The notes under the pieces were generated by a model. The model was given only the letters and a program-made list of their open reading frames with translations, was not told the origin of the DNA and made no database searches. Shown here one piece after another: positions 14,301 to 28,400 of a stretch of DNA of 54,027 bases; positions within the stretch are counted from its first letter, which is position 1; each line of letters opens with the position of its first letter. The translations under genes and the position numbers were made by a program. This stretch comes from Penium margaritaceum (lineage: Eukaryota; Streptophyta; Zygnematophyceae; Desmidiales; Peniaceae), in the NCBI GenBank assembly GCA_023375785.1, contig SZWC01009534.1, forward strand, positions 29,612 to 83,638. The letters run 5' to 3'.

Positions 14301-15147
14301 CGGTTTTTTACCCTGTTTATACCTGCAAGATCATGCATATTAGTTGTGCACTGTGATTGGGCACTCTGACTATGGCTGACTCGTGTTACGATTCGTAGAA
14401 GTTAAAGTCACTTGGTAAACATTTTGGTCATAGTCAGTGGCACATGCCAACTTTGTCAAGGCATTGCAGACAATAGCCATACCGAGCCACTGGTATTCTA
14501 CCTTGTTTGTACCTGCAAGATCATGCCTAGTACATGTGCACTTTGATTGGACACTCTGAACGTGGCTGACTCGTGTTATGATCAATAGAAGTAAAAGTCA
14601 CTTGGATACATTTGTGGTCATGGTCAGTGGCACATGCCAACTTTGTCAAGGTACTGCACACAATAGCCACACCGAGCTACCAGTATTCTACCTTGTTTAT
14701 ACCTGAAAGGTCATGCCCAGTATATCTGTACTCTAATTGGACACTCTGACCGTGGCTGACTCGTGTTATGATTCATAGCCGTTTAAGGTACTTGGAAAAC
14801 TTTGTGGTCGTGGTCAGTGGCACGTGCCAGCTTTGTCAAGGCATTGCGCACAATAGCCATGCCAAGCCACCAGTTTTTTACCTTGTTTATACCTGCAAGG
14901 TCATGCATATTAGAGGTGCACTGTGATTGGGCACTCTGACCGTGGCTGACTCGTGTTACGATTCGTAGAAGTTAAAGTCACTTGGTAAACTTTGTGGTCA
15001 TGGTCAGTGGCACATGCCACCTTTGTCAAGGCATTGCGTGCAATAGCCATACTAAGTCACCAGTATTCTACGTAGTTTGCACCTGCAAGATTATGCCTAG
15101 TACATCTGCACTGTGATTGGACACTCTGACCATGGCTGACTCGTGTT

Positions 15148-15890
15148 ATGATAAAGAGAAGTAGAAGTCATTTTGATACAGTCGTGGTCATGGTCAGTGG
15201 CACATGCCTACTTTGTCAAGGCATTGCGCACAATAGCCACACCGAACCACCAGTATTCTCTGTTGTTTGCACCTGCAAGATCATGCCTAGTACATCTGCA
15301 CTATGGTTGGACACTCTGACCGTGGCTGACTCGTGTTATGATCAATAGACGTAAAAGTCACTTGGATACATTTGTGGTCATGGTCAGTGGCACATGCCAA
15401 CTTTGTCAAGGCATTGCGCACAATAGCCACACCGAACCACCAGTATTCTCTGTTGTTTGCACCTGCAAGATCATGCCTAGTACATCTGCACTATGGTTGG
15501 ACACTCTGACCGTGGCTGACTCGTGTTATGATCAATAGACGTAAAAGTCACTTGGATACATTTGTGGTCATGGTCAGTGGCACATGCCAACTTTGTCAAG
15601 GCATTGCGCACAATAGCCACACCGAACCACCAGTATTCTCTGTTGTTTGCACCTGCAAGATCATGCCTAGTACATCTGCACTATGGTTGGACACTCTGAC
15701 CGTGGCTGACTCGTGTTATGATCAATAGACGTAAAAGTCACTTGGATACATTTGTGGTCATGGTCAGTGGCACATGCCAACTTTGTCAAGGCATTGCGCA
15801 CAATAGCCACACCGAACCACCAGTATTCTCTGTTGTTTGCACCTGCAAGATCATGCCTAGTACATCTGCACTGTGATTGGACACTCAGAT
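15148..15890 (+). repeat. Four-copy run of a 190-bp monomer variant
   Basis: The variant ACCGAACCACCAGTATTCTC occurs at 15241, 15431, 15621 and 15811, exactly 190 bp apart. The middle units look identical by eye, so this is recent local amplification of one monomer. Confidence 0.92.
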
Positions 15891-17440
15891 CGTGGCTGAC
15901 TCATGTTATGATCAATAGAAGTAAATTCACTTGGATACATTTGTGGTAATGGTCAGTGGCACATGCCAACTTTGTCAAGGCATTGCGCACAATAGCAACA
16001 CCGAGCCACCACTATTCTACCTTGTTTGCACCTGCAAGATCATGCCTATTACATCTGCACTATGGTTGGACACTCTGACCGTGGCTGACTCGTGTTATGA
16101 TCAATAGAAGTAAAGGTCACTTGGATACGTTTGTGGTCATGGTCAGTGGCACATGCCAACTTTGTCAAGGCATTGCGCACAATAGCCACACCAAGCCACC
16201 AGTATTCTTCCTTGTTTTCACTTGCAATATCATGACTAGTACATGTGCACTCTGATTGGACACTCTAACCGTGGCTGACTCATGTTATGATCAATATAAG
16301 TAAAAGTCACTTGGATACATTTGTGGTAATGGTCAGTGGCACATGCCAACTTTGTGAAGGCATTGTGCACAATAGCCACACCAAGCCAACAGTATTCTAC
16401 CTTTTTTGCACCTGCAAGATCATGCATAGAACATCTGCACTGTGATTGGACACTCTGACCGTGGCTGACTCGTGTTATGGTCAATAGAAGTAAAAGTCAT
16501 TTGGATACATGTGTGGTCATGGTCAGTGGCACATGCCAACTTGATCAAGGCATTGCACACAAGAGCCACACCAAGCCACCAGTATTCTACCATAATTTAT
16601 ACCTGTAAGGTCATGCCTAGTATATCTGTGCTGTGATTGGACACTCTGACTGTGGCTGACTCGTGCTATGATCAATAGCCGTTTAAGGTACTTGGTAAAC
16701 TTTGTGGTCATGGGCAGCGGCTTATGCCAACTTTGTTAAGGCATTGCGCACAATAGCCGGGCCAAGCAACCGGGTTTTTACTTGTTTATGTATGCAATGT
16801 CATGCCTAGTACATCTGCACCGTAGTTGGGCACTCTGACCGTGGCTGACTTGTGTAACGATTCGTAGAATTTAAAGTCACATGGTAAACTTTGTGGTCAT
16901 GGTCAGTGGCACATGCCACCTTTGTCAGGGCATTGCGCACAATAGCCACACCGAGCCACCCGTATTCTACCTTGTTTGCACCTGCAAGATCATGCCTAGT
17001 ACATCTGCACTGTGATTGGACACTCAGACCGTGGATGACCCGTGTTATGATCAATTGAAGTAAAAGTCACTTGGATACATTTGCGGTAATGGTCAGTGGC
17101 GCATGCCAACTTTGTCAAGGCATTACGCACAATAGCCACACCGAGCTACCAGTATTCTACCTTGTTTGCACCTGCAAGATCATGCCTAGTACATCTGCAC
17201 TATGGTTGGACACTCTGACCGTGGCTGACTCGTGCTATGATCAATAGAATTAGAAGTTACTTGGATACATTTTTGGTCAGGGTCAGTGGCACATGCCAAC
17301 TTTGTCAAGGTATTGCACACAATAGCCACATTGAGCCACCTGTATTCTATCTTGTTTATACCTGTAAGGTCATGCCCACTATATGTGCACTATGATTGGA
17401 CACTCTGACCATGGCTGACTCGTGTTATGATAAAGAGAAG
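15740..17440 (+). repeat. Second satellite segmental duplication, copy 2
   Basis: Partner of 9690-11390 (see that entry for the shared variants). Near its end a further patch is shared. ATAAAGAGAAGTAGAAGTCA with the following text up to about 17515 equals 15151 onward at an offset of 2279 bp, which is 12 monomers. This part of the array is a mosaic of several duplication lengths. Confidence 0.83.
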
Positions 17441-18086
17441 TAGAAGTCATTTTGATACAGTCGTGGTCATGGTCAGTGGCACATGCCTACTTTGTCAAGG
17501 CATTGCGCACAATAGCCACACCGAGCCACCAGAATTCTACCTTGTTTATACCTGCAAGGTCATGCCCAGTATATCTGCACTGTGATCGGACACTCTGACC
17601 GTGGCAGACTCATGTTATGATTCATAGCCGTTTGATGTACTGGGTAAACTTTGTGGTAATGGTCAGTGGCATATGCCAACTTTGTCAAGGCATTGCGCAC
17701 AATAGCCGTTCCAAGCCACCGGTTTTTTAACTTTTTTATGCCTGCAAGGTCATGCCTATTACATGTGCACTGTGATTGGGCACTCTGACCGTGGTTGACT
17801 CGTGTTACGACTCGTAGACGTTAAAGTCACTTGGTAAACTTTGTGGTCATGGTCAGTGGCACATGCCAATTTGTCAAGGCATTGCGCACAATAGCCACAC
17901 CGAACCACCAGTATTCTACCTTGTTTATACCTGTAAGGTCATGCCCAGTATATCTGCACTGTGATTGGACACTCTGACCGTGGCTGACTCGTGTTATGAT
18001 TCATAGCCGTTTAAGGTACTAGTTAACTTTTATGGTCATGGTCAGTGGCACATGCCAACTTTGTCAAGGCATTGCGCACAATAGCC

Positions 18087-18276
18087 NNNNNNNNNNNNNN
18101 NNNNNNNNNNNNNNNNNNNNNNNNNNNNNNNNNNNNNNNNNNNNNNNNNNNNNNNNNNNNNNNNNNNNNNNNNNNNNNNNNNNNNNNNNNNNNNNNNNNN
18201 NNNNNNNNNNNNNNNNNNNNNNNNNNNNNNNNNNNNNNNNNNNNNNNNNNNNNNNNNNNNNNNNNNNNNNNNNNNN
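18087..18276. other. Assembly gap of 190 N inside the satellite
   Basis: The run of N is 190 bases, equal to one monomer, and lies inside the array. Satellite phase across the gap is not exactly kept: the left edge stops at ATAGCC and the right edge resumes at TTTTTATACC, a step of about 27 bases in the monomer. The gap size is therefore probably an estimate. Confidence 0.99.
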
Positions 18277-20280
18277 TTTTTATACCTGCAAGGTCATGCA
18301 AATTAGATGTGCACTGTCATTGTGCTCTCTGACCGTGGCTGACTCGTGTTGCATTTTGTAGAAGCTAAAGTCACTTGGTAAACTTTGTGGTCATGGTCAG
18401 TGGCACATGCCAACTTTGTCAAGTCATTGCACAAAACAGCCACACCGAGACACCAGTATTCTACCTTGTTTGTACCTGCAAGATCATGCCTAGTACATAT
18501 GCACTGTGATTGGACACTCTGACCATCGCTGACTCGTGTTATGATCAATATAAGTAAAAGTCACTTGGATACATTTGTAGTCATGGTCAGTGGCACAGGC
18601 CAGTTTGTCAAGGCATTGCGCACAATAGCGACACCGAACCACCAGTATTCTACCTTGTTTGCACCTGCAAGACCATGCTTAGTACATCTGCACTGTGATT
18701 GGACACTCGAACCATGGCTGACTCGGGTTATGATTCATAGCCATTTAAGGTACTTGGTAAACGTTTGTGGTCATGGTCAGTGGCACATGCCAACCTTTTC
18801 AAGGCATTGTGCATTATAGCCGTGCCAAGCCACCGGTTTTTTACCTTGTTTATAACAGCAAGGTCATGCATATTAGATGTGCATTGTGCTTGGATACTCT
18901 GAATGTGGCTGACGTGTGTTACGATTTGTAGAAGTTAAAGTCACTTGGTAAACTCTGTGGTCATGGTCAGTGGCACATGCCAACGTTGTCAAAGCATTGC
19001 GCACAATAGCCGTGCCAAGCCACCGGTTTTTTTATCTTGTTTATACCTGCAAGGTCATGCATATTAGATGTGCACTGTGATTGGGCAGACCGTGGCTGAC
19101 TCGTGTTACGATTCGTAGAAGTGAAAGTCATTTGGTAAACTTGGTGGGCATGGTCAGTGGTACATGCCAACTTTGTCAAGGCATTGCACATAATAGCCAC
19201 ACCGAGCCACCAGTATTCTACCTTGTTTGCACCTGCAAGATCATACCTAGTACATCTGCACTGTGATTGGACACTCTGATCGTGGCTGACTCGTGTTATG
19301 ATTCATAGCCGTTTAAGGTAATTGGTAAACTTTGTGGTCATGGTCAGTGGCACATGCGGACATTGTCAAGGCATTGCGCATAATAGCCGTGCCAAGCCAC
19401 CGGTTTTTTACCTTGTTTATACCCGTAAGGTCATGCATAATAGATGTGCACTGTGATTGGGCACTCTGACCGTGGCTGACTCGTGTTACGATTCGTAGAA
19501 GTTAAAGTCACATGGTAAACTTTGTGGTCATGGTCAGTGGCACATGCCAATTTTGTCAAGGCATTGCACACAATAGCCACGCCGAGCCACCAGTATTCTA
19601 CCTTGTTTACACCTGCAAGGTCATGCCCATTATATCTGCACTGTGATTGGACACTCTGAGCGTGGCTGACTCGTGTTATGATTCATAGCCGTTTAAGGTA
19701 CTTGGTAAACTTTGTGGTCATGGTCAGTGGAACATGCCAACTTTGTCAAGGCACTTCATACAATAGCCGTGCCAAGCCACCGGTTTTATACCTTGTTTAT
19801 ACCTGCAACATCATGCATGTTACATGTGCAATGTCATTGGGCACTCTGACTGTGGCTGACTCGTGTTACAATTCGTAGAAGTTAAAGTCAATTGGTAAAC
19901 TATGTGGTCATTGTCAGTGGCACATGCCAAATTTGTCAAGGCATTGCGCACAACAGCCACTCCGAGCCACCAGTATTCTACCTTGTTTGCACCTGCAAGA
20001 TCATGCCTAGTACATATGCACTGTGATTGGACACTCTGCCGGTGGCTGACTCGTGTTAAGATTCATAGCCGTTTAAGACACTTGGAAGACTTTGTGGTCA
20101 TGGTCAGTGGCACATGCCAACTTTTTCAAGGCATTGCGCACAGTAGCCGTGCCAAGCCACCGGGTTTTGACCTTGTTTATACCTGCAAGGTCATTCCTAG
20201 TACATGTGAACCGTGATTGGGCACTCTGACTGTTGCTGACTCGTGTTACAATTCGTATAAGTTAAAGTCACTTGGTAAAC

Positions 20281-23200
20281 ATTGTGGTCATGGTCAGTGG
20301 CACATGCCAACTTTGTCAAGGCATTGCGCACAATATCCGAACCAAGCCACCAGTATTCTACCTTGTTTGTACCTGCATGATCATGCCTAGTACATCTGCA
20401 CTGTGATTGGACACTCTGACCGTGGCTGACTCGTGTTATGATTCATAGCCGTTTAAGGTACTTGGTAAACTTTGTGGTCATTGTCAGTGGCACATGCGAA
20501 CTTGGTCAATGCATTGCGCACAATAGCCGTGTCAGCCAACGGTTTTTAACCTTGTTTGTACCTGCAAGATCAAGCATATTAGATGTGCACTGTGATTGGG
20601 CACTCTGAATGTGTCTGACTCGTGTTACGATTCGTAGAAGTTAAAGTCACTTGGTAAACTTTGTAGTCATGGTCAGTGGCACATGCCAACTTTGTCAAGG
20701 CATTGCGCACAATAGCCGTGCCAAGCCACCGGTTTTTTTCCTTGTTTATACCTGCAAGGTCATGCGTGTTAGATGTGCACTCTGATTGGGCACTCTGACC
20801 GTGGCTGACTCGTGTTACGATTAGTAGAAATTAAAGTCACTTGGTAAACCTTGTGGTCATGGCCAGTGGCACATGCCAACTTTGTCAAGGAATTGCGCAC
20901 AATAGCCACACCAAGCCACCGGTGTTTTACCTTGTTTGCACCTGCACGATCAAGCCTAAAACATCTGCAGTGTGATTGGACACTCTGACCGTGGCTGACT
21001 CGTGTTATGATCAATAGACGTAAGCGTCGCTTGGATACATTTGTGGTCATGGTCAGTGGCACATGCCAACTTTGTCAAGGCATTGCGCAAAGTAGCCACA
21101 CTGAGCCACCAGTATTCTACATTGTTTAAACCTGTAAGGTCATGCCCAGTATATCTGCACTGTGATTTGACACTCTGATCGTGGCTGACTCGTGTTAGAA
21201 TTCATAGCCGTTTAACGTACTTGGTAAACTTTGTGGTCATGGTAAGTGGCACGTGCCGACATTGTCAAGGCATTGCGCACAATAGCCGTGCCAAGCCACC
21301 GGTTTTTTGCCTTTTTATATCAGCAAGGTCATGCATATCAGATGTGCACTATGATTGGGTACTCTGACAGTGGCTGACTCGTGTTACGATTTGTAGAAGC
21401 TAGTCACTTGGTAAACTTTGTGATCATGGTCAGTGGCACATGCCAACTTTGTCAAGACATTGCGCACAATAGCCACACCGAGCCACCCGTATTCTACCTT
21501 GTTTGCACCTGCAAGATCATGCCTAGTACATCTGCACTGTGATTGGACACGCTGATCGTCGGTGACGCGTGTTATGATTCATAGCCGTTTAAGGTACTTG
21601 GTAAAGAGTGTGGTCATGGTCAGTGGCACATGCCAGCTTTGTCAAGGCATTGCGTACTATAGCCGTGCCAAGCCACCGGTATTTGACCTTGTTTATACCT
21701 GCAAGGTCATGCATATTAGATGTGCTCTGTGATTGGGCACTTGGAATGTGGCTGACTCGTGTTACGTTTCATAGAAGTTAAAGTCACTTGGTAAACAATG
21801 TGGTCATGGTCAGTGGCACATGCCAACTTTGTCAAGGCATTGCGCACAATAACCGTGCCAAGCCACCGGTATATTATCTTTTGTATACCTGCAAGGTCAT
21901 GCATATTAGATGTGCATTGTGATTGGGCACATTGACTGTGGCTGACTTGTGTTACGACTCGTAGAAGTTAAAGTCACTTGGTAAACGTTGTGGTCATGGT
22001 CAGTGGCACATGCCAACATTGTCAAGTCATTGCGCACAATAGCCACACAAAGACACCAGTATTCTACCTTATTTTTACCTGCAAGATCATTCCTAGTACA
22101 TCGGCACTGTGATTGGACACTCTGCCCGTGGCTGACTCGTGTTATGATCAATAGAAGTAAAAGTCACTTTGATACATTTGTGGTCATGGTCAGTGGCAAA
22201 TGCCAACTTTGTCAGGACATTGCGCACAATAGCCACACTGAGCCACCAGTATTCTACCTTGTTTATACCTGCAAGGTCATGCCTAGTACATCTGCACTGT
22301 CATTGGACACTCTGAGCGTGGCTGACTCGTGTTATGAGTCATAGCCGTTTAAAGTACTTGGTAAACTTTGTGGACATGGTCAGTGGCACATACCAACATT
22401 GTGAAGGCATTGCGCACAATAGTCGTGCAAAGCCACCGGTTTTTACCTTGCTTATACCTGCAAGGTCATGCCTAGCACATCTAAACTGTAATTGGGCACT
22501 CTGACTGTGGCTGACTTGTGTTGCGATTCGTAGATGTTAAAGTTACTTGGTAAACTTTGTGGTCATGGTCAGTGGCACATGCCAACTTTGTCAAGGCATT
22601 GCGCACAATAGCCGTGCCAAGCCACAGGTTTCTTACCTTGTTTATACCTGCAAGGTCATGCATATTATATGTACACTGTGATTGGGCATGCAGACCGTGG
22701 TTGACTCGTGTAACGATTGGTAGGAGTTAACGTCACTTGGTAAACATTGTGGTCATGGTCAGTGGCACATGCCAACATTGTCAAGGCATTGCGCACAATA
22801 GCCATTCCGAGCCACCAGTATTCTACCTTTGTTTGAACCTTCAACATCATGCCTCGCACATCTGCACTGTGATTGGAAACTCTGACCGTGGCTGACTCGT
22901 GTTATGATCAATAGATGTAAGAATCACTTGGATACATTTGTGGTCAAGGTCAGTGGCACATGCAAACTTTGTCAAGGCATCGCGCACAATAGCCACACGG
23001 AGCCACCAGTATTCTACCTTGTTCATACCTGCAAGTTCATGCCTAGTATATCTGCACTGTGATTGGACACTCTGCCCGTCGCTGACTCGTGTTATGATTC
23101 ATAGCCGTTTAAGGTATTTGGTAAACTTTGTGGTCATGGTCAGTGGCACATGCCAACTTTGTCAAGGCATTGCGCACAATAGCCGTGCAAAGCCACCGGT

Positions 23201-23660
23201 TTTTAACCTTGTTTATACTTGCAAGGTCATGCCTACTACATCTGAACTGTGATTGGGCACTCTGACTGTGGCTGACTCGTGTTACGATTCGCAGAAGTTA
23301 CAGTTACTTGGTAAACTTTGTGGTCATGGTCAGAGGCACATGCCAGCTTTGTCAATGCCTTGCACATAATAGCCACACTGAGCCACCAGTATTCTACCTT
23401 GTTTATACCTGTAAGGTCATGCCCAATATATCTGCAATGTGATTGGACACCCTGCCCGTGGCTGACTCGTGTTATGATTCATAGCCGTTTAAGGTACTTG
23501 GTAAACTTTGTGGTCATGGTCAGTGGCACATGCCAACTTTGTCAATGCATTGTGCACAATAGCTCTGCCGAGCCACCGGATTTTCCCTTGTTTATACCTG
23601 GAAGGTCATGCCTAGTACATGTGAACTGTGATTGGGCACTCTGACTGTGGCTGACTTGTG
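20281..23660 (+). repeat. Segmental duplication within the satellite, copy 2
   Basis: Partner of 375-3740 at an offset of 19906-19912 bp. Divergence by eye is low, about one to three per cent, apart from one monomer near 23318-23500 that was replaced or converted. The copy ends where the ten-fold 191-bp amplification starts. Confidence 0.9.
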
Positions 23661-23672
23661 TTATGATTCATA

Positions 23673-25482
23673 GCCGTATATAGGTATTTGGTAAACTGTG
23701 TGGTCGTGGTCAGTGGCACATGCCAACTTTAACAAGGCATTGCGAACAATAGCCACACCGAGCCACCCGTATTCTACCTTGTTTGCACCTGCAAGATCAT
23801 GCCTACTATATCTGCACTGTGATTGGACACTCTGCCCGTCGCTGACTCGTGTTATGATTCATAGCCGTATATAGGTATTTGGTAAACTGTGTGGTCGTGG
23901 TCAGTGGCACATGCCAACTTTAACAAGGCATTGCGAACAATAGCCACACCGAGCCACCCGTATTCTACCTTGTTTGCACCTGCAAGATCATGCCTACTAT
24001 ATCTGCACTGTGATTGGACACTCTGCCCGTCGCTGACTCGTGTTATGATTCATAGCCGTATATAGGTATTTGGTAAACTGTGTGGTCGTGGTCAGTGGCA
24101 CATGCCAACTTTAACAAGGCATTGCGAACAATAGCCACACCGAGCCACCCGTATTCTACCTTGTTTGCACCTGCAAGATCATGCCTACTATATCTGCACT
24201 GTGATTGGACACTCTGCCCGTCGCTGACTCGTGTTATGATTCATAGCCGTATATAGGTATTTGGTAAACTGTGTGGTCGTGGTCAGTGGCACATGCCAAC
24301 TTTAACAAGGCATTGCGAACAATAGCCACACCGAGCCACCCGTATTCTACCTTGTTTGCACCTGCAAGATCATGCCTACTATATCTGCACTGTGATTGGA
24401 CACTCTGCCCGTCGCTGACTCGTGTTATGATTCATAGCCGTATATAGGTATTTGGTAAACTGTGTGGTCGTGGTCAGTGGCACATGCCAACTTTAACAAG
24501 GCATTGCGAACAATAGCCACACCGAGCCACCCGTATTCTACCTTGTTTGCACCTGCAAGATCATGCCTACTATATCTGCACTGTGATTGGACACTCTGCC
24601 CGTCGCTGACTCGTGTTATGATTCATAGCCGTATATAGGTATTTGGTAAACTGTGTGGTCGTGGTCAGTGGCACATGCCAACTTTAACAAGGCATTGCGA
24701 ACAATAGCCACACCGAGCCACCCGTATTCTACCTTGTTTGCACCTGCAAGATCATGCCTACTATATCTGCACTGTGATTGGACACTCTGCCCGTCGCTGA
24801 CTCGTGTTATGATTCATAGCCGTATATAGGTATTTGGTAAACTGTGTGGTCGTGGTCAGTGGCACATGCCAACTTTAACAAGGCATTGCGAACAATAGCC
24901 ACACCGAGCCACCCGTATTCTACCTTGTTTGCACCTGCAAGATCATGCCTACTATATCTGCACTGTGATTGGACACTCTGCCCGTCGCTGACTCGTGTTA
25001 TGATTCATAGCCGTATATAGGTATTTGGTAAACTGTGTGGTCGTGGTCAGTGGCACATGCCAACTTTAACAAGGCATTGCGAACAATAGCCACACCGAGC
25101 CACCCGTATTCTACCTTGTTTGCACCTGCAAGATCATGCCTACTATATCTGCACTGTGATTGGACACTCTGCCCGTCGCTGACTCGTGTTATGATTCATA
25201 GCCGTATATAGGTATTTGGTAAACTGTGTGGTCGTGGTCAGTGGCACATGCCAACTTTAACAAGGCATTGCGAACAATAGCCACACCGAGCCACCCGTAT
25301 TCTACCTTGTTTGCACCTGCAAGATCATGCCTACTATATCTGCACTGTGATTGGACACTCTGCCCGTCGCTGACTCGTGTTATGATTCATAGCCGTATAT
25401 AGGTATTTGGTAAACTGTGTGGTCGTGGTCAGTGGCACATGCCAACTTTAACAAGGCATTGCGAACAATAGCCACACCGAGC
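23673..25482 (+). repeat. Ten-fold homogenised 191-bp satellite block
   Basis: GCCGTATATAGGTATTTGG starts at 23673, 23864, 24055, 24246, 24437, 24628, 24819, 25010, 25201 and 25392, an exact 191-bp period. The units look identical by eye. The last is cut after about 90 bp, where ordinary monomers resume. Each unit carries TTTAACAAGGCATTGCGAAC, TGCCTACTATATCTGC and CTGCCCGTCGCTGACTC. The 1-bp longer period comes from TATATAGG replacing the usual TTTAAGG. The surrounding monomers are far more diverse, so amplification was recent, or the block is an assembly product. Confidence 0.95.
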
Positions 25483-28400
25483 CACCAGTATTCTACCTTT
25501 TTTATGCCTGTAAGGTCATGCCCAGTATATCTGCACTGTGACTGGACACTCTAACTGTGGCTGACTTGTGTTATGATTCATAGCCGTTAAATGTACTTGG
25601 TAAACTTTGCGGTCATGGTCAGTGGCACATGCCTACTTTGTCAAGGCATTGCGCACAATAGCCGTGCCAAGCCACCGGTTTTTTACCTTTTTTTTACCTG
25701 CAAGGTCATGCATATTAGATGTGCGTTTTGATTGGGCACTCTGACCGTGGCTGACTCGTGTTATGATTCATAGAAGTCAAAGTCACTTGGTAAACTTTGT
25801 CGTCATGGTCAGTGGCACATGCCAACTTTGTACAGGCATTGCGCACAATAGCCACACCAAGCCACCATTATTCTACCTTGTTTGTACCTGCAAGAGCATG
25901 CCTAGTACATCTGCACCGTGATTGGACACTGTGACCGTGGCTGACTCATGTTATGATTCATATCCGTTTAAGGTACTTGGTAGACTTTGTGATCATGGTC
26001 AGTGGCACATGCCAACTTTGTCAAGGCATTGCGCACAATAGCCACACCGAGCCACCAGTATTTTACCTTGTTTAAACATGTAAGGTCATGCCCAGTATAT
26101 CTGCACTGTGATTGGACACTCTGACCGTGGCTGACTCGTGTTATGATTCATATCGGTTTAAGGTACTTGGTAGACTTTGTGGTCATGGTCAGTGGCACAT
26201 GCCAACTTTGTCAAGGCATTGCGCACAATAGCCGGGCCAAGCCACCAGTTGTGAAGCTTGTTTATACCTGCAAGGTCATGCATATTAGATGTGCCTTGTG
26301 ATTGGGCACTCTGACCGTGGCTGACTCGTGTTACGATTCATAGAAGTTGAAGTCACCTGGTAAACTTTGTGGTCATGGTCAGTGGCACATGCCAATTTTG
26401 TCAATGCATTGCGCACAATAGCCGTGCCAAGCCACCGGTTTTTTACCTTGTTTATACCTGCAAGGTCATGCATGTTACATGTGCACTGTGCTTGGGCACT
26501 GTGACCGTGGCTGACTCGTGTTCTGATTCGTATAAGTTAAAGTAACTTGGTAAACTATGTGGTCATGGTCAGTGGCACATGCCACCTTTGTCAAGGCATT
26601 GCCAAAATAGCCACACCAAGCCATTGGTGTTTTACCTTGTTTGTACGTGCAATATCATGCTTAATACATCTGCACTGTGATTGGACACTCTGACCGTGGC
26701 TGACTCGTGTTATGATGAATAGACGTAAACGTCACTTGGATACATTTGTGGTCATGGTCAGTGGCACATGCCAACTTTGTCAAGGCATTGCACACAATAG
26801 CCATACCCATCCACCATGATTGTACCTTGTTTATACCTGCAAGGTCATGGCCATTATATCTGCACTATGATTGGACACTCTGACTGTGGCTGACTTGTGT
26901 TATGATTCATAGCCGTTTAATGTACTTGGTAATCTTTGTGGTCATGGTCAGTGGCACATGCCAACTTTGTCAAGGCATTGCGCACAATAGCCGTGCCACG
27001 CCACCGGTTTTTTACCTTGTTTATACCTGTAAGGTCATGCATATTAGATGTGCGTTTTGATTGGGCACTCTGACCGTGGCTGACTCGTGTTATGATTCAT
27101 AGAAGTCAAAGTCATTTGGATTGTTGTCATGTTCAGTGGCACATGCCAACTTTGTCAAGGCATTACGCACAATAGCCACACCGAGCCACCAGTATTCTAC
27201 CTTGTTTGCACGTGCAGGATCATGCCCAGTACATCTGCACTGTAACTGGACACTCGGACCGTGGCTGACTCGTGTTATGATCAATAGAAGTAAAAGTCAC
27301 TTGGATACATTTGTGGTCATGGTCAGTGGCACATGCCAACTTTGTCAAGGCATTGCGCACAATAGCCACACCGAGCCACCAGCATTCTACCGTGTTTTAT
27401 ACCTGCAAGGTCATGTCCAGTATATCTGCACTGTGATAGGACACTCTGCCCGTGGCTGACTCGTGTTATGATTCATAGCCGTATATAGGTATTTGGTAAA
27501 CTTTGTGGTCGTGGTCAGTGGCACATGCCAACTTTGTGAAGGCATTGCGCACAATAGCCGTGCCAAGTCACCGGTTTTTTACCTTGTTTATATCTGCAAG
27601 GTCATGCATATTAGATGTGCATGGGGATTGGACACTCTGACCGTGGCTGACTCGTGTTATGATCAATAGAAGCAAAAGTCACTTACATACATTTGTGGTC
27701 ATGGTCAGTGGCACATGCCTACTTTGTCAAAGCATAGCGTAAAATAGCCACATCGAGCCACCAGTATTCTACCTTGTTTTTACCTGCAACATCATGCCTA
27801 GTACATCTGTATTGTCATTGGACACTGTGACCGTGGGTGATTCGTGTTATGATCAATAGAAGTAAAGGTCACTTGGATACATTTGTGGTCATGGTCACTG
27901 GCACATGCCAACGTTGTCAAGGAGATGCGCACAATAGCCACACCGAGCCACCAGTATTCTATCTTGTTTATACATGCAAGGTCATGCCTAGTATATCTGC
28001 ACTGTGATTGGACACTCTGACTGTGGCTGAATTGTGTTATGATTCATAGCCGTTTAATGTACTTCGTAAACTTTGTGGTCACGGTCAGTGGCACATGCCA
28101 ACTTTCTTAAGGCATTACGCACAATAGCCGTGCCAAGCCACGAGTTTTTAACCTTGTTTTTACCTACGAGGTTATGCATACTAGATGTGCGTTCTGATTG
28201 GGCACTCTGACCGTGGCTGACTCGTGCTATGATTCGTAGAAGTCAAAGTCACTTGGTAAACGTTTTCGTCATGGTCAGTGGCACATGCCAACTTTGTCAA
28301 GGCATTGCACACAATGGCCACACCGAGCCACCAGTATTCTACCTTGTTTGCACCTGCAAGATCATGCCTAGTACATCTGCATTGTGATTGGATACTCTGA

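Noticed and set aside
15148..15890. Regularly spaced near-identical repeats that might be read as a CRISPR array
   Set aside because: The whole 190-bp unit is repeated without unique spacers, and the context is a eukaryotic satellite with plant-type retroelements.
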